A DNA stretch of 64,000 nucleotides from Paenibacillus artemisiicola (lineage in GTDB: Bacteria; Bacillota; Bacilli; Paenibacillales; Paenibacillaceae). The position numbers and the translations under genes are program-made. Below the pieces are notes generated by a model that did no database searches, was not told the DNA's origin, and saw nothing but the letters and a program-made list of their open reading frames with translations. Within the stretch, counting starts at the first letter, position 1. Every line of letters begins with the position of its first letter. Positions 60,537-64,000 of the stretch are shown one piece after another. The stretch covers positions 340,432-404,431 of the forward strand of contig NZ_JAGGDJ010000004.1 in NCBI RefSeq assembly GCF_017652985.1, given 5' to 3'.

Positions 60537-61433
60537 CTAAAAGATCCGGTAATTCGTCAGCCGGTACGCCAATCCGTACGACGCGCCGATCAGCGCGAAC
60601 GAGACGGCCGACTTGAACAGCCCGACGGCCGTGGCGACGCCGTAATTCGCGTTTTCGAGCCCGATCCGGAACACCAGCGTATCGATGATGTCGCCGGTCC
60701 GGTAGACTTGCGGGCTGTACAGATTGAAGATCTGCTCGAAGCCCGCGTTCAGGACGTTGCCGAGGCTGAGGACCGACATGAGCACGATCATGGGAAGCAG
60801 GCCGGGCAGCGTCACGTGGAGCGTCTGGCGGAGCCTTCCGGCGCCGTCCAAGGCCGCGGCCTCGTAGAGGGCGGGATTGATGCCGGTCAGGGCGGCGAGA
60901 TAGACGATCGTGCCGTACCCGAACTCCTTCCACGTATCCGAGACGACCATCGTATACGGAAACCAGCGGGCATCGCCGAGGAAGTAGATTTCCTTCGCGC
61001 CGATCGCCCCGAGGAACGTATTCGCGAGGCCCGACGACGGCGAGAGAATGTCGATCAGCAGGCCGCTGAGTATGATCCAGGACAGAAAATGCGGGAAATA
61101 AATGATCGTCTGCACGCTGCGCTTGAACAGCCGGCCGCGGGCTTCGTTCAGCAGCAGCGCGAAAGTTACGGGGACGACGACCCCGGCGGCCATCTTCATG
61201 ACGGCGATGAAGACCGTGTTCCAGATCACGCGCGCGATATCGGGCATATGCAGCATGTAATCGAAGTTCTTCCAGCCCACCCAAGGGGAGTGGAACATCC
61301 CCTTGGACGGAACGAGCCGTTCGAACGCCATCACGATGCCCGCCATCGGCACGTAACCGTACACGAACACCAGTAGGGCGCCCGGTAAAATCATCAGATG
61401 AAAAGGCAGCTCGCCGAACCGTTTGCGCTTCAT
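60537..61433 (-). CDS. ABC sugar permease, LplB type
   Basis: A 298-residue six-helix permease beginning FGELPFHLMILPGALLVFVYGYVP. EAA loop: YEAAALDGAGRLRQTLHVTL. GAGGCGATGGA precedes ATG. Middle gene of SBP-permease-permease-GH97; paralogous to the gene at 8085, with which it shares the WIILSGLL/FSHFLSW-type central helices, but the two are clearly different in sequence. Confidence 0.9.
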   Translation of the reverse strand: MKRKRFGELPFHLMILPGALLVFVYGYVPMAGIVMAFERLVPSKGMFHSPWVGWKNFDYMLHMPDIARVIWNTVFIAVMKMAAGVVVPVTFALLLNEARGRLFKRSVQTIIYFPHFLSWIILSGLLIDILSPSSGLANTFLGAIGAKEIYFLGDARWFPYTMVVSDTWKEFGYGTIVYLAALTGINPALYEAAALDGAGRLRQTLHVTLPGLLPMIVLMSVLSLGNVLNAGFEQIFNLYSPQVYRTGDIIDTLVFRIGLENANYGVATAVGLFKSAVSFALIGASYGLAYRLTNYRIF

Positions 61434-61466
61434 TCCATCGCCTCTTCCCTTGCCGGCCGCGCCATG

Positions 61467-63185
61467 TCAGCGGGACGCCTGCCAGGCGTTGACTTCGTCC
61501 GTGATCGTTTTGCCGCCGAGGTCGCTCCATTGGCCGGCGAATCGATCGAATTCGTCGACGGACCCGCCCATGATGATCCGCGTGAAGGCTTCCAGCTGCA
61601 GCTTGCTCAGAGTGGCGTTGTTATCCGTCATCCCTTGCGTCGGCGCCCCGTAGAATGCGTCGTCCAGGTGCGCGCCGTCCTTCGAGTAGCCCTCGATGAC
61701 GGCCAGCGAGCCTTCGGGACCGTACATTTTCTCGCTGTCCCAGAAGTTGTCGTCCCCGCCGCGGTACGCGACGATCTTGTCGTAATAGCTCTTCTCCTCC
61801 GCGTTGAGCGCGGCGGGGTCGTTCGCGTCCAGCGCCTTGACCACGTCGAGATGGGCGTCGACGTTTTTGCTCGGCGCTTCGCCGTACAACAGGGCGAATT
61901 CGAACACCGCGTTGCCGTTCTTGTCGGCGTTATAGACCTCGGGCTCGGCCGTCTTGCCCCACAGCTTCTCCAGGTCGAAGTTCAGCAGCTTGATGGCGGC
62001 TTCGGGATGCTCGGCGTCCTTCTTCACGACGTAGTACGTGCTGATGGCGAACGGTACTTGCGCCTGCGCCGGCTGCGCGTCGACCGAAGGCAGCGGAATC
62101 GGCTTCCATTCCATGGCCGGGTCCGCCTTCTTGCCGTCGAGCAGCCAGCCGGCGTTCCAGAAGTACCCGTAGAACAGGCCGAGCTTGCCCGCGTTGGCGG
62201 CATCTTTCACTTTGGCGGCGTCCTTCGTGCCGAATTCCTTGTCGATCAGGCCGCTCTTGTACATCTCCTGCAGCTTCTGGAGCGCCGCCTTCACCTGCGG
62301 CTGCACGCTGCCGTACGCCAGCTTGCCGCTGCCGTCCGCGATCCACAGGTTCGGATAGGCATGATAGCCGTTGAAGAACCCTTCCAACGCGGCGAAGAAG
62401 CCGAAAATGTCTTTGTTGACGCCGAGCCCGTACGTATCCGGTTTGCCGTTGCCGTCGGGATCCTGCTTCACGAAGGCTTCGGCGATCTTCCGCACGTCGT
62501 CCATCGTCTTCGGCTCGGTCAGGCCGAGCTTCCGCAGCCAATCCGTTCGCAACCAGAGCACGTCGGCCTGCCCGAGGCCGGAGGCCATCTTCGGCAGCCC
62601 GTACAACTTCCCGTCGAACGTGCCCGACTTCAGCGCGTTGCCGCCGTCTTCGGCGAGCAGCCGCTTCGTGAGCTCGGAACCGTATCGGTCGTACGCGGCG
62701 CTCAGGTCCGCGACCTGGCCGTCGTCGACCATCCGTTTCAATTGGGCCGCGTTCACCGGCATGATGTCCGGCAGGTCGTTCGACGCGATGGCGATGTTGA
62801 GCTTCTGGTCGTACTGCGCCGCGGGCGTCGTCCATAGATATTTGACCTTGATGCCCAGCTGGTCCGCGTAGGCGCGCGACCAGACGTTGTCGTCGATCGA
62901 TTCGCCTTCATTGAACTTCGTGCCTTCCGAGATCGGACGAACCGCGGATACCTCGATCGGCGTCTCGTACTTGCCCAGCGGATCGGCCGCGGCCGCCGCG
63001 TTCCCGCCCGCGCCCGGGGCCGCCGCGTTGCCGCCGGCGTTCGCCGCGGCCGGCGCATTCCCGTTGCCGCCGCTATTGCCGCCGTCGCCGCCGCTGCCGT
63101 TGTCGCCGTCGTTGCCGCTGCAGGCCGCAAGCGGCAGCACGAGCGCCAGCGCGAGCAGCGTCGCCGAGATTGATGTTCGTTTCAT
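61467..63185 (-). CDS. ABC transporter extracellular solute-binding lipoprotein
   Basis: A 572-residue sugar-binding lipoprotein. Lipobox LPLAAC puts the lipid on Cys22, followed by a 45-residue Gly/Asn/Ala linker. The mature part begins IEVSAVRPISEGTKF and contains ASNDLPDIMPVNAAQLKRMVDDGQVADLS, the general family 1 pattern. GGGGAGGAAGACAG precedes ATG 63185; the frame upstream of it is not coding. First gene of the operon, preceded by a 200-bp promoter region and the AraC-type regulator. Confidence 0.9.
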   Translation of the reverse strand: MKRTSISATLLALALVLPLAACSGNDGDNGSGGDGGNSGGNGNAPAAANAGGNAAAPGAGGNAAAAADPLGKYETPIEVSAVRPISEGTKFNEGESIDDNVWSRAYADQLGIKVKYLWTTPAAQYDQKLNIAIASNDLPDIMPVNAAQLKRMVDDGQVADLSAAYDRYGSELTKRLLAEDGGNALKSGTFDGKLYGLPKMASGLGQADVLWLRTDWLRKLGLTEPKTMDDVRKIAEAFVKQDPDGNGKPDTYGLGVNKDIFGFFAALEGFFNGYHAYPNLWIADGSGKLAYGSVQPQVKAALQKLQEMYKSGLIDKEFGTKDAAKVKDAANAGKLGLFYGYFWNAGWLLDGKKADPAMEWKPIPLPSVDAQPAQAQVPFAISTYYVVKKDAEHPEAAIKLLNFDLEKLWGKTAEPEVYNADKNGNAVFEFALLYGEAPSKNVDAHLDVVKALDANDPAALNAEEKSYYDKIVAYRGGDDNFWDSEKMYGPEGSLAVIEGYSKDGAHLDDAFYGAPTQGMTDNNATLSKLQLEAFTRIIMGGSVDEFDRFAGQWSDLGGKTITDEVNAWQASR

Positions 63186-63354
63186 CTGTCTTCCTCCCCT
63201 TAGCGTCAATGTCCGTCGTTCAACCAAAGTATAGCAACAGGCGGGGCGCCGGCGTGAGCGACGGAATTCCAAGCGATGTGCGGCTATTTTCCGCACGGGC
63301 CGCCCGTCCGCCGAACATCGTCCCACCTCCCGCGGTAAATCGTCGACAGCCGCG

Positions 63355-63400
63355 CAAAAAAACCAGCGGGAAGGCGGCTGTCGCCGCGCTTCCCGCTGGT
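63355..63400 (-). terminator. terminator of the AraC-type regulator gene
   Basis: On the minus strand ACCAGCGGGAAG and CTTCCCGCTGGT form a 12-bp stem with a 15-nt loop and are followed by TTTTTTT. Confidence 0.9.
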
Positions 63401-63402
63401 CG

Positions 63403-64000
63403 TTACGTATCGCTTGCCGCCGCATGCCGCTGCCTGTATTCGCTGGGCAGCAGCCCCGTCTGTTCCTTGAACAGCCTGCTGAAATACCGCTGATCCGCGA
63501 ATCCGCAGCGTTCGGCGATCCAATAGACGGGGTGGTTGGTGGAGCGCAGCAGCTCCTGCGCGGCGCGAACGCTGATCGTTTGCAAATAATGGCTGAACGC
63601 CATGCGCGTAATCGCCCGGAAGCTCGTGCTGAAGTAATTTTTGCTCAAGTTGACCCACTGGCTGACCTCGACCTGCTTCACGTGCGCGACGGGCTGCTCC
63701 GCGAGCCGGTTCACGGCCCGGACGATCGCTTGGATGATCTCCTCGGAATAGCCGGACCGGCGCAGCCATGCTTGCAGGCGAAGCCGCAGCGCCTTGAGCC
63801 GTTCTTCCAGACCGCTCGCGCCGAGCGCGTCCCGGCCGCCGTCCGCTGCCGACTCCCAGTCGAACATCGGGAAGCTCAGCCGCCAGCGGTCCATCGCGAA
63901 CTGCCAGATGTCCCGGCCTTGCGCGGCGTCCGGCTTCCGGTGCGCGATCGCCTCGAGAAGAGCGTCGAACTTGGCGTCGTCCATGATCCATAGCACGCCG
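63403..64000 (-). CDS. AraC-type regulator, N-terminus beyond the window
   Basis: The frame is open to the window edge, so the start is missing; an ATG at 63996 is not a convincing start. The last 100 residues are an AraC HTH pair (VSQWVNLSKNYFSTSFRAITRM and IAERCGFADQRYFSRLFKEQTG). By position it should control the downstream SBP-permease-GH97 operon, and by analogy with the first locus it is probably a YesN-type response regulator with a kinase gene outside the window. Confidence 0.8.
   Translation of the reverse strand, partial: GVLWIMDDAKFDALLEAIAHRKPDAAQGRDIWQFAMDRWRLSFPMFDWESAADGGRDALGASGLEERLKALRLRLQAWLRRSGYSEEIIQAIVRAVNRLAEQPVAHVKQVEVSQWVNLSKNYFSTSFRAITRMAFSHYLQTISVRAAQELLRSTNHPVYWIAERCGFADQRYFSRLFKEQTGLLPSEYRQRHAAASDT

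Overview
The window looks like chromosomal DNA of a GC-rich member of the Paenibacillaceae (Paenibacillus or Cohnella type). The evidence is Gram-positive style Shine-Dalgarno sites with ATG/GTG/TTG starts, lipoprotein solute-binding proteins with Asn/Ala/Gly-rich linkers, YesM/YesN two-component pairs next to LplB/YtcP-type sugar permeases, a CcpA cre box, a YwaC-type alarmone synthetase and lutABC. I see no rRNA, tRNA, CRISPR, prophage or insertion sequence. Nearly all space is coding; most long overlapping reading frames on the opposite strand are GC-driven shadows.

Layout. 1-5 kb: end of a membrane protein, a CBS-pair protein, an alpha/beta hydrolase, csaA with a coupled acetyltransferase, and an AraC regulator divergent from an extended SDR. 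5-12.5 kb: a carbohydrate ABC importer (two permeases, lipoprotein SBP) preceded by a YesN/YesM pair with a near-perfect cre box. The permease-SBP gap holds a large nested inverted repeat. 12.7-16 kb: small alarmone synthetase, cardiolipin synthase, a seven-copy 52-bp repeat array and a DUF559-like endonuclease/wHTH protein. 16.4-20.5 kb: lutABC and a FadR-type regulator. 20.8-28.4 kb: a kinase-like APH protein, then an L-rhamnose operon (rhaEW, an ASRT-family protein, rhaA, rhaB, deoR-type regulator). 28.6-32.7 kb: a small ORF, a CBO0543-like membrane protein, and phnX-phnW plus a DeoR regulator for 2-aminoethylphosphonate. 32.9-38 kb: acetyltransferase, PhyH dioxygenase, AraC regulator, MFS exporter and methyltransferase, with minisatellites in the gaps. 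38-43.4 kb: OmpR-type regulator, kinase and RND pump. 43.5-51.3 kb: PAP2, SDR, GDPD, a DUF4038 (apiosidase-like) hydrolase, a WG-repeat protein and a serpin lipoprotein. 51.6-55.3 kb: Gfo/Idh/MocA dehydrogenase, ApnO-like oxidoisomerase, divergent TIM-barrel protein and GntR regulator, which together resemble part of a D-apiose/D-apionate pathway. 55.4-64 kb: ParB-like protein, azoreductase, GH97 hydrolase, a second ABC sugar importer and the end of an AraC-type regulator.

Together the genes describe a saprophyte or rhizosphere bacterium using plant polysaccharide sugars. Rhamnose and apiose both occur in rhamnogalacturonan II, and GH97 acts on alpha-glycosides. Lactate could link the rhamnose and lut loci, because RhaEW makes lactate. 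The unusual material is mainly non-coding: at least nine separate short tandem arrays sit in intergenic or leader DNA, two with an identical 52-bp period, and several lie in divergent promoter regions.
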